This document shows positions 47,241 through 57,093 of a DNA stretch of 57,228 nt, piece by piece (the stretch's first letter is position 1; each line of letters opens with the position of its first letter). A program made the translations under genes and the position numbers. The DNA lies in NCBI GenBank assembly GCA_031261805.1, contig JAISIX010000195.1, forward strand, positions 1 through 57,228, written 5' to 3'. Below the pieces are notes generated by a model, which saw only the letters and a list, made by a program, of their open reading frames with translations, did not search any database and was not told where the DNA came from. This DNA is from Mediterranea sp. (in: CFB group bacteria). Its GTDB lineage: Bacteria > Bacteroidota > Bacteroidia > Bacteroidales > Bacteroidaceae.

Positions 47241-48794
47241 TTACCTTATCAGATAGCGGTTGATGTTTCTTTTCTCCTTGTCGAAGCTCACTCCCACCTT
47301 TATTACTTTGCGTCCATCCAGTTGGTATGGCAGTGAGTAATCTTTGCTGTCTATCTGCTGTAGGGCTGCTTCGGCTGTGCCGTTGAGCTTGAACTCAAAG
47401 ACGTAGATATACTTGTCGGTCTTTACTATCGCATCGGCACGGCCGTTGGCACCATGTACCTCAGCCTGTACAAACTCACCCATTAAGGTGAATACGACGT
47501 AGAAGATGGCTTGGTAATGTCTCTCGGTATCGTCGCTTAGTTCATAAGGAATGCCGGCGAAGAATATCTTCATGCGTTGGAGGAACTTGTCGAGTTCTCC
47601 TGCCTCGAGTTCGGAAGAAAAGTTCGCGATATGGAAGGGAGTCTCTTCTCCTCTGACTTTTGTATAATAGGGTGCCAGAAACTTCATGAATCCGTAGCGT
47701 ACCTCGTCGTTGGGGAATCCCAGCGTATAGAGGTGGAATCTCTTGTCGTATCCCCGGATGGTGAGATAGCCACTTTGGTAAATGAGTGGAATGGGGCTGC
47801 TTTGGTCGGCTCTGTATTCGGCAAAGCTACTTTCGGGCATTTGGACGCCATCTACAATTAGGCGCAGGTCGTAGTCGCTATTCTCCAGCAAGTGAGCCAA
47901 GAAAGTGGGGGTACCTGTCTGAAACCAATAGTTGCGCAAGTTGAGATAGGTAAGGGCACTGAGTACACTGAACGGGTTGAACATTCCTTCCGCACCATGG
48001 GCGAAGTGGTAGCCATCGTAGCGTTGTCTCATCTTGGCTACCGCTTCGTCAAAGCTCAATTGTTCCTCTTGCGCCAACGCTTCCAGTTCAATATGAAAAT
48101 TCTGAAGTAGCTCACCCTCTGTGATGCCACAGAGGGTAGCGTACCTCTTTTCTAAGCTGATGTCCGACAGTTGATTTAAATCGCTGAACACGCTCACCTG
48201 GGCAAACTTTGTCACTCCGGTGATAAAGACAAAGCGCAGGTAATCAGCTGCGCTCTTCAATACGCCATAAAAGGCTTTCAGTACACGGCGCATCTCTTCG
48301 CTGATGTCTTCATTCAAGATGTGTTCCAGTAGAGGTTTGTCGTATTCATCCACAAGTACTACTACTTGTTTGCCGGTTTGCCGATAGGCAGCCTCGATGA
48401 CGTGGATGAATCTATCCTCTGGCGTAGTTCCCTGCTTAGGACCATAAATCGTTTCCCATGCTTCTAAGTATCTATTGAGGATGGCGATGAGGCTTTCCGC
48501 CGAATCGTATTTCTTCGCATTGAGGTCCAAGTGCAGCACGGGGTATTTCTCCCACTTCGTCTCTAACCGTTCGATAGCTAACCCCTCGAACAGTTCCTTT
48601 CGACCTTCAAAATAGGCTTTTATCGTAGCTATAAGCAGGCTCTTTCCAAAACGGCGTGGCCGACTCAAGAAGTAGGGACTGTAGGTAGATACCAATTGGT
48701 ATATCAATGCAGTCTTGTCTACATATACATAGTTGTTGGTGCGTATCACCTCGAACGATTGTATGCCTATCGGGAATCTACGAATTTGTTCCAT
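47241..48794 (-). CDS. AAA-ATPase with PD-(D/E)XK nuclease domain (DUF1703-type)
   Basis: YVDKTALIYQLV, FLSRPRRFGKSLL, VVLVDEYDKPLL; C-terminal GRADAIVKTDKYIYVFEFKLNGTAEAALQQI. Confidence 0.92.
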   Translation of the reverse strand: MEQIRRFPIGIQSFEVIRTNNYVYVDKTALIYQLVSTYSPYFLSRPRRFGKSLLIATIKAYFEGRKELFEGLAIERLETKWEKYPVLHLDLNAKKYDSAESLIAILNRYLEAWETIYGPKQGTTPEDRFIHVIEAAYRQTGKQVVVLVDEYDKPLLEHILNEDISEEMRRVLKAFYGVLKSAADYLRFVFITGVTKFAQVSVFSDLNQLSDISLEKRYATLCGITEGELLQNFHIELEALAQEEQLSFDEAVAKMRQRYDGYHFAHGAEGMFNPFSVLSALTYLNLRNYWFQTGTPTFLAHLLENSDYDLRLIVDGVQMPESSFAEYRADQSSPIPLIYQSGYLTIRGYDKRFHLYTLGFPNDEVRYGFMKFLAPYYTKVRGEETPFHIANFSSELEAGELDKFLQRMKIFFAGIPYELSDDTERHYQAIFYVVFTLMGEFVQAEVHGANGRADAIVKTDKYIYVFEFKLNGTAEAALQQIDSKDYSLPYQLDGRKVIKVGVSFDKEKRNINRYLIR

Positions 48795-48817
48795 AATGCT
48801 TTTACGGATGGTTTATG

Positions 48818-48825
48818 CAAATATA
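48818..48825 (-). promoter_or_regulatory. Putative -7 box TATATTTG for the AAA-ATPase gene
   Basis: TAnnTTTG on minus strand ~24 nt upstream of start. Confidence 0.5.
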
Positions 48826-48856
48826 CGGGATATAAGTCGGATATCTAAGCGAATGA

Positions 48857-50695
48857 TTAAGAAAATGTCCCTTTATCTTCCCGGATGAACCGTAGTAGTC
48901 GTTCCACCGCCTCCTCTTCGGGGATGTTCTTCTCCACGCATACTTTGCCTTTGTAAAGGCTTACCTTGCCACGTCCGGCTCCCACGTATCCGTAGTCGGC
49001 GTCGGCCATCTCGCCGGGGCCGTTCACGATGCATCCCATCACGGCTATCTTCAGCCCTTTCAGTTCGGTGGTGGCAGCTTTGACGCGGGCGATGGTGCGC
49101 TGCAGGTCGAAGAGTGTACGTCCACAGCCGGGGCAAGAGATATATTCCGTCTTGACGGTGCGCGTACGCCCTGCCTGCAGGATGCTGAAGGCGGTGGAGT
49201 CTACCACGGCATGGGTCAGGCTGCCTTGGTTGAAGAGGAAGATGCCGTCGCAAAGGCCGTCGAGGATGAGTGGTCCCATGTCGGCTGCCGATTTGATTTG
49301 CAGGTCCTCTTCCTCCTCCTCGGCATAGTGCTGGAAGAAGACTATCGGGTTGCGCAAGCCCTCTACCATCAGCGAATGTGCCAAGGCGCGGTGCTCGCCC
49401 AGCCGGTTGGCATGGTTGCTCTGCGAGATGAGCACTACCTCGGGATGCCGCTTCAAGGTATCTGCCACCTCATCGGTAAAGGCCATAAAAGGCATGAACA
49501 TAAACTTCAGTTCGGCGCTAATCTCATCCAGCTCTTTCCATTGCGAGTATTTGAATACCGGCCACGTACCGGCCTCTCCCTTCCATTGGTTTTCGTCGAT
49601 GATGTATTCCACGCCAGCCTCCCGTTCGTGGGGGAGGGCCTGTCCGGCGTAGATATAGTCGGGGGTGAATTGTGGGTTGCCGTTGGCCAGCCCATCCATC
49701 CGTTCGGCTATGACCACGGGTACGTGGCTGCCGCCGATGTTGCGTACGGGCGTTGTTTGTCGCCGCTCGGGTGCGAGGTAGTTGAATCCCGGCGCTTCGT
49801 TGCCGGGTATGTAGGGATGTCCTTGTCGGGAGGCGATGTAGTCCACCAGTTTGCGGGCTACGGGGATTTCTGCTTCGGGCGCTTCACTGAGCGACACGCG
49901 GATGGTGTCGCCTATGCCGTCGGCCAGCAGGGCGCCTATGCCCAAGGCCGACTTGATGCGTCCGTCTTCTCCCTCGCCGGCCTCGGTGACACCGAGGTGC
50001 AGCGGAAAGGCCATGCCCTCTTGCTCCATCACCTCTGCCAGCAGGCGTACGGTGCGTGTCATCACTACCGTGTTGGAGGCTTTGATGGAGATGACCACGT
50101 CCGTGAACTCCTCTTCCACACAGATGCGCAGGAACTCCATGCACGACTCCACCATGCCGGCGGGCGTATCGCCGTAACGCGACATGATGCGGTCGGACAG
50201 CGAACCGTGGTTCACGCCGATGCGGATGGCCGTGTGATTCTCCTTGCAAATGTGGAGGAAGGGTACGAAGCGGCGGCGGATTTTCTCAATCTCCTGCGCA
50301 TACTCCTCGTCGGTGTACTCCAGTTGCTTAAACGTGCGGGCGGAATCCACGTAGTTGCCCGGGTTGATGCGCACCTTCTCCGCATAGAGGGCGGCCACGT
50401 CGGCCACCTTGGGGTTGAAGTGCACGTCGGCTACCAACGGAGCCATGTATCCTTGGCTGCGGAGGCCTATATTGATGTTCTTCAGATTTTCTGCCTCCTT
50501 GATGCCTTGGGTTGTGAGGCGTACATAGTCGCCACCAGCGTCCACAATGCGTTTGGCCTGCTCCACGCAAGCCTCGGTGTCCATTGTCGAGGTGTTGGTC
50601 ATCGACTGGACCCGTACAGGGTGAGAACCGCCGACTCCGACGGCTCCCACGTGTACAACGGAGGTTTCCCTCCGGGTGTAATTGAATAAATCCAC
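48857..50695 (-). CDS. ispG: 4-hydroxy-3-methylbut-2-enyl diphosphate synthase (long form)
   Basis: VHVGAVGVGGSHPVRVQSMTNTSTMD; C-terminal SCPGCGRTLFDLQ...AVMGCIVNGPGEMADADYGYVG. Confidence 0.96.
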   Translation of the reverse strand: MDLFNYTRRETSVVHVGAVGVGGSHPVRVQSMTNTSTMDTEACVEQAKRIVDAGGDYVRLTTQGIKEAENLKNINIGLRSQGYMAPLVADVHFNPKVADVAALYAEKVRINPGNYVDSARTFKQLEYTDEEYAQEIEKIRRRFVPFLHICKENHTAIRIGVNHGSLSDRIMSRYGDTPAGMVESCMEFLRICVEEEFTDVVISIKASNTVVMTRTVRLLAEVMEQEGMAFPLHLGVTEAGEGEDGRIKSALGIGALLADGIGDTIRVSLSEAPEAEIPVARKLVDYIASRQGHPYIPGNEAPGFNYLAPERRQTTPVRNIGGSHVPVVIAERMDGLANGNPQFTPDYIYAGQALPHEREAGVEYIIDENQWKGEAGTWPVFKYSQWKELDEISAELKFMFMPFMAFTDEVADTLKRHPEVVLISQSNHANRLGEHRALAHSLMVEGLRNPIVFFQHYAEEEEEDLQIKSAADMGPLILDGLCDGIFLFNQGSLTHAVVDSTAFSILQAGRTRTVKTEYISCPGCGRTLFDLQRTIARVKAATTELKGLKIAVMGCIVNGPGEMADADYGYVGAGRGKVSLYKGKVCVEKNIPEEEAVERLLRFIREDKGTFS

Positions 50696-50713
50696 GTAGT
50701 TAGTGATTAGGGG

Positions 50714-50763
50714 TTAGTGATTAGTGATTAGCTGTGACGGTGATGCTAATCACTAATCACTAA
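50714..50763. repeat. Perfect 18-bp inverted repeat of TTAGTGA units in ispG-purE spacer
   Basis: TTAGTGATTAGTGATTAG / CTAATCACTAATCACTAA. Confidence 0.95.
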
Positions 50764-50780
50764 ACGCTAATCACTGCGTT

Positions 50781-51290
50781 TCAGTTCGTCTTGTACTCGA
50801 ACTTCACCTCTTTCAGGTCTTCGTTCGCTTTGACTATTTTCTTCTTTAGTCCTTCCTTGTAGGCGGCGAAGGTCTCGGCCAGCGCGGCATCGCTCAAAGC
50901 CAGCATTTGTACGGCCAAGATGGCGGCGTTCATGGCTCCGTTGATAGCTACGGTGGCCACGGGGATGCCCGGAGGCATCTGGATGATGGAGTAGAGTGCG
51001 TCTACCCCGTCGAGCACGGAGCCTTTGATGGGCACGCCGATGACGGGCAACGTGGTGTTGGCTGCTATCACACCGGGCAGGGCGGCGGCCATGCCGGCGG
51101 CGGCGATGATGACCTTGATGCCCCGTTCGCGGGCACCTTGGGCGAACGCCTCGACGGCCTCGGGGGTACGATGGGCCGAGAGGGCGTTCATCTCGAACGG
51201 CACCCGCAGGTCGTTGAGCAGCTGGGCGGCCTTCTCCATGACGGGAAGGTCGGACGTGCTGCCCATGATGATGCTTACTACTGGAACCAT
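50781..51290 (-). CDS. purE: 5-(carboxyamino)imidazole ribonucleotide mutase
   Basis: SIIMGSTSDLPVMEKA, SAHRTPE, AAAGMAAALPGVIA. Confidence 0.97.
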   Translation of the reverse strand: MVPVVSIIMGSTSDLPVMEKAAQLLNDLRVPFEMNALSAHRTPEAVEAFAQGARERGIKVIIAAAGMAAALPGVIAANTTLPVIGVPIKGSVLDGVDALYSIIQMPPGIPVATVAINGAMNAAILAVQMLALSDAALAETFAAYKEGLKKKIVKANEDLKEVKFEYKTN

Positions 51291-51294
51291 GATT

Positions 51295-51422
51295 TAGTGA
51301 TTAGTGATTAGTGGGTAGTGATTAGTGATTAGTGATTAGTGGGTAGTGATTAGTGATTAGTGGGTGGTGATTAATGGCCGTTCCGTTGACCGCTGCTCAC
51401 TAATCACTAATCACTAATCACT
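51295..51422. repeat. TTAGTGA repeat array with perfect 25-bp inverted arms in purE-gcvH spacer
   Basis: AGTGATTAGTGATTAGTGATTAGTG (51317-51341) / reverse complement at 51398-51422. Confidence 0.95.
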
Positions 51423-51429
51423 CCTTGTT

Positions 51430-51810
51430 CTACTCACTAATCACTCCTTTATACGTTTCGGCGTCGAGCAAGTCGTCGAGGTCGCCGATGTCGGCGGGTT
51501 TCATCTTGACGAGCCATCCTTCGCCATACGGATCCTTGTTCACCAGTTCGGGTTGGTCGGCCAGGGCTTCGTTTTGCTCCAGCACCTCGCCGGCCACGGG
51601 GAGGAAGAGGTCGGATATGGTCTTCACCACTTCGATGGTGCCGAAGGTGTCGCCCGCCTCGAGTGTGTCGCCCACGGAGGGGATGTCTACAAATACGATG
51701 TCGCCCAGTTGCTGCTGCGCGTAATCGGTGATGCCTACGTAGGCCGTGTCGCCATCGAGGCGAATCCATTCGTGCTCGTTGGTGTACTTCAAGTCTTGGG
51801 GGAAATTCAT
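51430..51810 (-). CDS. gcvH: Glycine cleavage system H protein
   Basis: [47 protein letters not shown] lipoyl site. Confidence 0.96.
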   Translation of the reverse strand: MNFPQDLKYTNEHEWIRLDGDTAYVGITDYAQQQLGDIVFVDIPSVGDTLEAGDTFGTIEVVKTISDLFLPVAGEVLEQNEALADQPELVNKDPYGEGWLVKMKPADIGDLDDLLDAETYKGVISE

Positions 51811-51857
51811 AATCATTCGTTGTTTTTAAATGGGTTAATATAATAATAATGTATAAG

Positions 51858-52529
51858 CTATATCAGGAAGTATCGGAACATGCCGTTGAGGTTGGGGTTG
51901 AACACCCACAGGGCGCATAGGAAGCCTACGGTGAAGCCCGACATCACCTCACCCAGCGTGTGATGGCCGAGCACGATGCGGGCCGATCCCAGCACTCCCG
52001 CCGCGATGATGAAGAGCGACAGCCACCACACGGGATTGTAGCCGAAGAGGTGGCTGAACATCACCAGTCCGCCTACCACGGCTCCCATGCCCACCATGTG
52101 CTCGCTCAGCTTCCAGCGCAGGTTGACCGCGATGCAGGCCACCGAGAGGATGAGGAAGGTGAGGATGACCCCCGTCATGTACCAGGGCAGATTGAGCTTG
52201 CGCATCATCATGAGGCAGAACGCGTAGGAGATGATGGTGAGTAGAATGGGCATATACCGATTCTTCCGCTGGCTCATCTCCTCGGCGAGCAGTCCGTTGA
52301 TCTTGCGGAACAGGAAGATGGAAACCATCGGGGTGAGTATGGTGAAGCAGTAGACGATGCCCAGCACGATGATCTTGTAGCGTATCGGCATCATGCTGAG
52401 GTAGGTGCAGAGAAACAGCACCAGGAAGCAGAGGAAGGGGATGTAGAACGGCGTGAACACCGCCGAGGTGAGCCGCGCCACCCACAACAGGGAGCGTCCG
52501 GTAGCGATATGTTCTTTTTCCATCGTCAT
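51858..52529 (-). CDS. PAP2-like membrane protein
   Basis: Multi-TM, GSARIVLGHHTLGEVMSGFTVG; start refined. Confidence 0.75.
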   Translation of the reverse strand: MTMEKEHIATGRSLLWVARLTSAVFTPFYIPFLCFLVLFLCTYLSMMPIRYKIIVLGIVYCFTILTPMVSIFLFRKINGLLAEEMSQRKNRYMPILLTIISYAFCLMMMRKLNLPWYMTGVILTFLILSVACIAVNLRWKLSEHMVGMGAVVGGLVMFSHLFGYNPVWWLSLFIIAAGVLGSARIVLGHHTLGEVMSGFTVGFLCALWVFNPNLNGMFRYFLI

Positions 52530-52555
52530 GTTGTCGTCAAGGGGTGGATGATGCG

Positions 52556-54022
52556 TTATTTTCGGAGCCTCGCCACGGGGAGGTTGAGCTGGGTGCGGTA
52601 CTTGGCCACCGTGCGCCGGGCGATGGGGTATCCTTTGGCCTTGAGGATGGTGGCCAGCTCGTCGTCGGTCAGCGGGTTTTTCTTGTCCTCGCCGTCGACG
52701 CACTCCTTGAGTATCTTGCGTATCTCGCGTCCCGACATCTCCTCGCCGTCTTCGGTGAGGTATCCTCCGCTGAAGAAGAACTTGAGGGGGTATATGCCGA
52801 AGTCGGTCTGCGCGTACTTGCTGTTGCTCACCCTCGAGATGGTGGAAATGTCGAGTCCCGTTCGTGCGGCCACGTCCTTGAGTATCATGGGTCGGAGCAG
52901 GGATTCGTCGCCTTCGAGGAAGAAGGGCCGTTGGAGGGCGATGATGGCTTGCATGGTGACGAGCAGGGTGTGCTGGCGTTGCCTGACGGCGTCGATGAAT
53001 CCCTGCGCGGCGTCCATCTTCTGCTTGAGGAACATCAGCGCTTCGCGGGATTCCTTGGACTGGTTGGCCTTGTTCCTGGTATGTTCCTCGACCAGGGTCC
53101 TGAAGTCGCGGCTCATGCGCAGCTCGGGCGTGTCGCCGTTGTTGAGGCTGAGGTTGATGGTGCCGTCCTCGGCGGTCTCGATGATGAAGTCGGGCACGAT
53201 CTGCTCGAAGTTCCTCCCTATGGCCTCGCCCATGGCGGCGCCGGGGCGCGGGGTGAGCTTGGTGATCTCGTCGATGACGAGGCGTAGCGTGGCCTCGTCG
53301 ATGTCAAGCTTCTTCCTCACGCGCTCCCAGTGCTTGCGGGTGAAGTCGTCGTAGCATTCGGCCAGCACGCGTCGCTCGAGGTCGAGGATGGGGTGGGGCG
53401 GCTCCTCTTCCCTGATCCGGCGGCGCACCTGTATGAGGAGGCATTCCTGCAGGCTGCGCGCGCCGATGCCGGCGGGGTCGAAGTCTTGCAGCACGTGTGC
53501 GGCCTCTTCGAGTTCCTCGAGGGTACATTCGGTGCCGGCGTAGATGGCCAGCTCATCGCGTACGGTGTCGAGCGGTTTGCGTAGCAGGCCGTCGTCGTCG
53601 AGCGACCCGATGAGGTAGTCCACCAGTTCGCGTTGGCGCTCGGTGAGGTCGCGTTCGCCCAGCTGTTCTTTTAGGGTCTCGTAGAAGGAGGTGGTGTCCG
53701 AGAAGGGTATGTCCTCGGCTTTCGCGTTCCGCGAGCGGTTGTTCTCCTGGAGCTTGTAGTCGGGGATATCGTCTTCGGTGAGGTAGTCGTCGAGCGAGTC
53801 GTACTCGTTGGCTTCCGTGTCGTCGGTCGTGTATTCGTCGTCGGCCGCGGCCTCTTCCTTGCCCTCCTCGAGGGCCGGGTTTTCGAGCAACTCGGCGCGC
53901 ACGCGGTCTTCCAGCTCCACGGCCGGAAGCTCGAGCAGCTTCACCACGAGGATCTGCTGGGGCGACAGCGTCTGCACCTGTTGTTGCGACTGCGACTGTA
54001 CCTGACGGAAGCTTTGTGTCAT
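52556..54022 (-). CDS. rpoN: RNA polymerase sigma-54 factor
   Basis: Gln-rich N-terminus, core-binding region, C-terminal RpoN box ARRTVAKYRTQLNLP. Confidence 0.96.
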   Translation of the reverse strand: MTQSFRQVQSQSQQQVQTLSPQQILVVKLLELPAVELEDRVRAELLENPALEEGKEEAAADDEYTTDDTEANEYDSLDDYLTEDDIPDYKLQENNRSRNAKAEDIPFSDTTSFYETLKEQLGERDLTERQRELVDYLIGSLDDDGLLRKPLDTVRDELAIYAGTECTLEELEEAAHVLQDFDPAGIGARSLQECLLIQVRRRIREEEPPHPILDLERRVLAECYDDFTRKHWERVRKKLDIDEATLRLVIDEITKLTPRPGAAMGEAIGRNFEQIVPDFIIETAEDGTINLSLNNGDTPELRMSRDFRTLVEEHTRNKANQSKESREALMFLKQKMDAAQGFIDAVRQRQHTLLVTMQAIIALQRPFFLEGDESLLRPMILKDVAARTGLDISTISRVSNSKYAQTDFGIYPLKFFFSGGYLTEDGEEMSGREIRKILKECVDGEDKKNPLTDDELATILKAKGYPIARRTVAKYRTQLNLPVARLRK

Positions 54023-54097
54023 ATTCCTTTTGCCATTATAGACGCGAAAGTAACGTTTTGTCGAGAATATACCTCAATAAGCGGCGATTATTTTCGT

Positions 54098-57061
54098 TCA
54101 GGGCATCATCACTACCCCTTTCTTCTTCTTGCCGTCCATCTTCACCACCACGGGAGTGTCGAAGTGGACGTGGCGCAGGAAGCGCGTCTCTTCCACGGCG
54201 GGCTGCGCGCGGAGGAACTCCTCGTTGTACAGCCCGTCGCCCAGGAAGGCGTTGATGGTGAAGTATCCCACGCCGAAGGAGGTGAGGTTCTGGAAGAAGT
54301 GCGTGCCTTGGCTGGGATCCACGCGGTAGTTGGTCAGCCCCGCCTCCACGATGACGCGCGCGGCGGAGATGCCGGCCCACTTCACGGGTATGCCCAGCCA
54401 GGGGTCGCTGCTGCCCCATCGTCCGGGTCCTATGAGGATGTAGCCTCGGCCACTGTCGACGAAGCGTTGGTTGAGTCGGGCTATCTCGTCGGCTATGGCG
54501 GGGTTGTTGGCGGCGCTGTACGGGTCGGTCTTGACGTAGACGATGTCGTCGATGTCGTCCATGATGCCATGTCCCAGCGTGTTGGCCGAGCGCAGGATGA
54601 GCCGTTCGGGCGCTATGAGGTCGAGGTCTTCCTCGAGCACCTCCTTGGCGTCGACGATGGGGCGTATTTGCAGGAGGTAGAATGTGCCCACCTTCTCTTT
54701 CTCGATGCCGGGCGTGGCGGCGAACTCGATCTCCACGGGGCGCCGCATCTCCTCCTCGCCGTACTTCAGCACCAACTGCAGGATGCGTGCCAGGGGGAAG
54801 GCGTCGTGCTGGAGGATGTTGGCGAAGGTGATGAGCTTGCGGCCTCCGGGATAGAGGCCGGGGCGTATGACCTGGTCGTAGGGGTCGTAGGTCGAGGCGA
54901 TGTAGCGCAGCGATCCGTCGTTCTCGGCCTCCTTCACGGGGAGCTTGAGCAGGTTGAAGCCGTCGTCGATGGAGAAGTCGCGTCCCACGTTCTTCAGGTC
55001 GAGGGCGTAGAAGCGGGTCTGCGTCTCCTTCAGCGCGAGTTCCAGCTCGCTGGTCTGGAGGATCTTGTTGGGATGGTAGGGCGAGAAACGCAATGTCAGT
55101 CCGCCGTCGACGATGTACTTGCCCAGCCCGAGCGCCAGGTTCACGGTGCCCTCCTCGGGCTTCTCGTCGCCCAGCGGGTAGTAGTTGAGCGAGCGTGCCA
55201 CGCCCGACATGGCGGGGTAGTAGCGGTCGCCGTACTGGTTGCCCACCACCTCTTGCAGGATGACGGCCATCTTCTCCTGGTCGATGAGGTTCGACGTGGC
55301 CTGCATGTACGCCTTGCTGTCCTTGAAGTAGACGGAGGCGTACACGCCCTTGATGGCGTCGGAGAGCATGCGGAGCATCTCGTAACGGTCGTCCAGGTAG
55401 GGAATCATGTAGGTGTTGTAGATGCCGGCGAAGGGTTGGTAGTGCGAATCCTCGAGCATCGACGAGGAGCGTATGGCGATGGGCGACTTCACCACGTCGA
55501 AGAAGGTGAAGAAGTCCTCCACGAGGCTGTTGGGCAGTTTTGCCTTGAGGAAATACTTCAGTATGGTGTCGTTGTCGGCGTCGGAGAGGGCTATCTGGTA
55601 GAGGTTGTTGGTCTCCATGAACTCGTCGAACACGTCGGTGCAGAGCACCACCGTCTTGGGGATGACGACGTTGGCCTTGCCCAGCTCCTCGAACGCGGGG
55701 TGGCGCTTCACCATCATGTCGATGAAGGCCAGTCCGCGTCCCTTGCCTCCGAGCGACCCCTCGCCGATGCGGGCGAAGTTGGAGTAGCGGTCGAAGCGGT
55801 CGCGCTTGAACACGGCCACCACGCCCTGGTTCTTCATCTTGCGGTATTTCACGATGGCCTCGAAGATGATTTCGCGATGGGCGTCGACATCCTGGAGGCT
55901 GTTCCAGGTGATGGGCTTGAGAAACTCGGCCACGGGGAAGACGGCGCGCGAGTAGAGCCAGCGGGAGACGTGGTTGCGCGAGATGTGATAGAGGAACGAT
56001 TCGGCGGGGACGGCGAACAGGATGTTCTGCAACTCCTTGAGGTTGCGCACCCGGGCGATCTCCACGCCCGTCTTGGGGTTGCGGAAGATGAAGTCGCCGA
56101 AGCCGAAGTCGTCGGACACGATGCGGCGCAGGTCCACATCCATCTTCTTGGAGTTCTTGTCGATGAAGCTGGCCCCGTACTTGGTGGCGTAGGCGGCGTT
56201 CTCCGTCTCGGACGACTGTATGATGAGCGGCACGAAGGGGTCGTTCTTGCGTATCTCGGCGCACAGTTTGATGCCGGCCAAAGCATCTTTCTCGCCTCGT
56301 TCCACCTTGGGGAAACGTACGTCAGTAATCACGCCCAGGATGTTGTTTTCGTATTTCCGATAGATATCAATGGCCTCCTGATAGGTGCGCGCCAGCACAA
56401 TCTTGGGGCGTCCGCGCATCCGGAGTGTGCGTTGGTGGGCATTCAGCGCCTCGGTAGAGAATTCCTGGCTCTGCTTCAGCACAAACTTATAGAGGTTGGG
56501 AAGGATGGAGGAGTAGAAACGGATGCCATCCTCCACCAGCAGGATAAGCTGCACGCCCACCTCCTTCACATCGTGCTCAAGATTGAGCTTGTCCTCCATC
56601 AGCTTGATGATGGATACCAGCAGGTCGGTGTTGCCCAGCCAGCAGAACACGTACTCGAAGGCGCTCAGGTCCTCGCCCGTGATGCGCTGCGTGATACCGT
56701 GGCTGAAGGGGGTAAGGATGACGATGGGGATGTGCGCGTAGCGCTCCTTGATGTGACGTCCGATGTCAAAGCTGTCATTGTCGCTCGTGCTGGGCATACA
56801 GATGACGAGGTCGTAGGGCACGCTTCGCAGCTGTGCCAGCGCCTCCTCCTCGGTAGACACCTGCGAGAACCGCGGCGGGTAACGAAGCGAGAGTGAGGTG
56901 TACTCATTGAATATCTTCTCGTCGATGCGTCCGTCGTCCTCCAGCATAAAGGCGTCGTACGGGTTGGCTATCAACAAGATGTTGAAGATGCGCCTCGTCA
57001 TCAGGTTGGCGAACTGCGTATCCTTGAAATAAAGCTGGTTGAGTTTATACTTGCTGAGCAT
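54098..57061 (-). CDS. Two receiver-like domains fused to a PPDK_N (PEP synthase-like ATP-grasp) domain
   Basis: VITDVRFP...PLIIQSSE...FIDK receiver pattern; EGSLGGKGRGLAF, PIAIRSSSMLEDS, LLQIRPIVDA; no TSH phosphohistidine motif seen. Confidence 0.82.
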   Translation of the reverse strand: MLSKYKLNQLYFKDTQFANLMTRRIFNILLIANPYDAFMLEDDGRIDEKIFNEYTSLSLRYPPRFSQVSTEEEALAQLRSVPYDLVICMPSTSDNDSFDIGRHIKERYAHIPIVILTPFSHGITQRITGEDLSAFEYVFCWLGNTDLLVSIIKLMEDKLNLEHDVKEVGVQLILLVEDGIRFYSSILPNLYKFVLKQSQEFSTEALNAHQRTLRMRGRPKIVLARTYQEAIDIYRKYENNILGVITDVRFPKVERGEKDALAGIKLCAEIRKNDPFVPLIIQSSETENAAYATKYGASFIDKNSKKMDVDLRRIVSDDFGFGDFIFRNPKTGVEIARVRNLKELQNILFAVPAESFLYHISRNHVSRWLYSRAVFPVAEFLKPITWNSLQDVDAHREIIFEAIVKYRKMKNQGVVAVFKRDRFDRYSNFARIGEGSLGGKGRGLAFIDMMVKRHPAFEELGKANVVIPKTVVLCTDVFDEFMETNNLYQIALSDADNDTILKYFLKAKLPNSLVEDFFTFFDVVKSPIAIRSSSMLEDSHYQPFAGIYNTYMIPYLDDRYEMLRMLSDAIKGVYASVYFKDSKAYMQATSNLIDQEKMAVILQEVVGNQYGDRYYPAMSGVARSLNYYPLGDEKPEEGTVNLALGLGKYIVDGGLTLRFSPYHPNKILQTSELELALKETQTRFYALDLKNVGRDFSIDDGFNLLKLPVKEAENDGSLRYIASTYDPYDQVIRPGLYPGGRKLITFANILQHDAFPLARILQLVLKYGEEEMRRPVEIEFAATPGIEKEKVGTFYLLQIRPIVDAKEVLEEDLDLIAPERLILRSANTLGHGIMDDIDDIVYVKTDPYSAANNPAIADEIARLNQRFVDSGRGYILIGPGRWGSSDPWLGIPVKWAGISAARVIVEAGLTNYRVDPSQGTHFFQNLTSFGVGYFTINAFLGDGLYNEEFLRAQPAVEETRFLRHVHFDTPVVVKMDGKKKKGVVMMP

Positions 57062-57085
57062 TGTGGTGTTATTCTCCAATTGCGC

Positions 57086-57093
57086 CAAAGTTA
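57086..57093 (-). promoter_or_regulatory. Putative -7 box TAACTTTG upstream of the REC-PPDK_N gene
   Basis: CAAAGTTA on plus strand; TAnnTTTG match. Confidence 0.5.

Noticed and set aside
49211-50689. 492-aa plus ORF opposite ispG
   Set aside because: Shadow ORF; IspG frame is unambiguous.
53981-56896. 971-aa plus-strand ORF opposite the REC-PPDK_N gene, and 742-aa alternative-frame ORF 54036-56264
   Set aside because: Composition is V/H/L/G- or R/H/P-rich with no motifs, as expected for shadow frames of a GC-rich coding gene.
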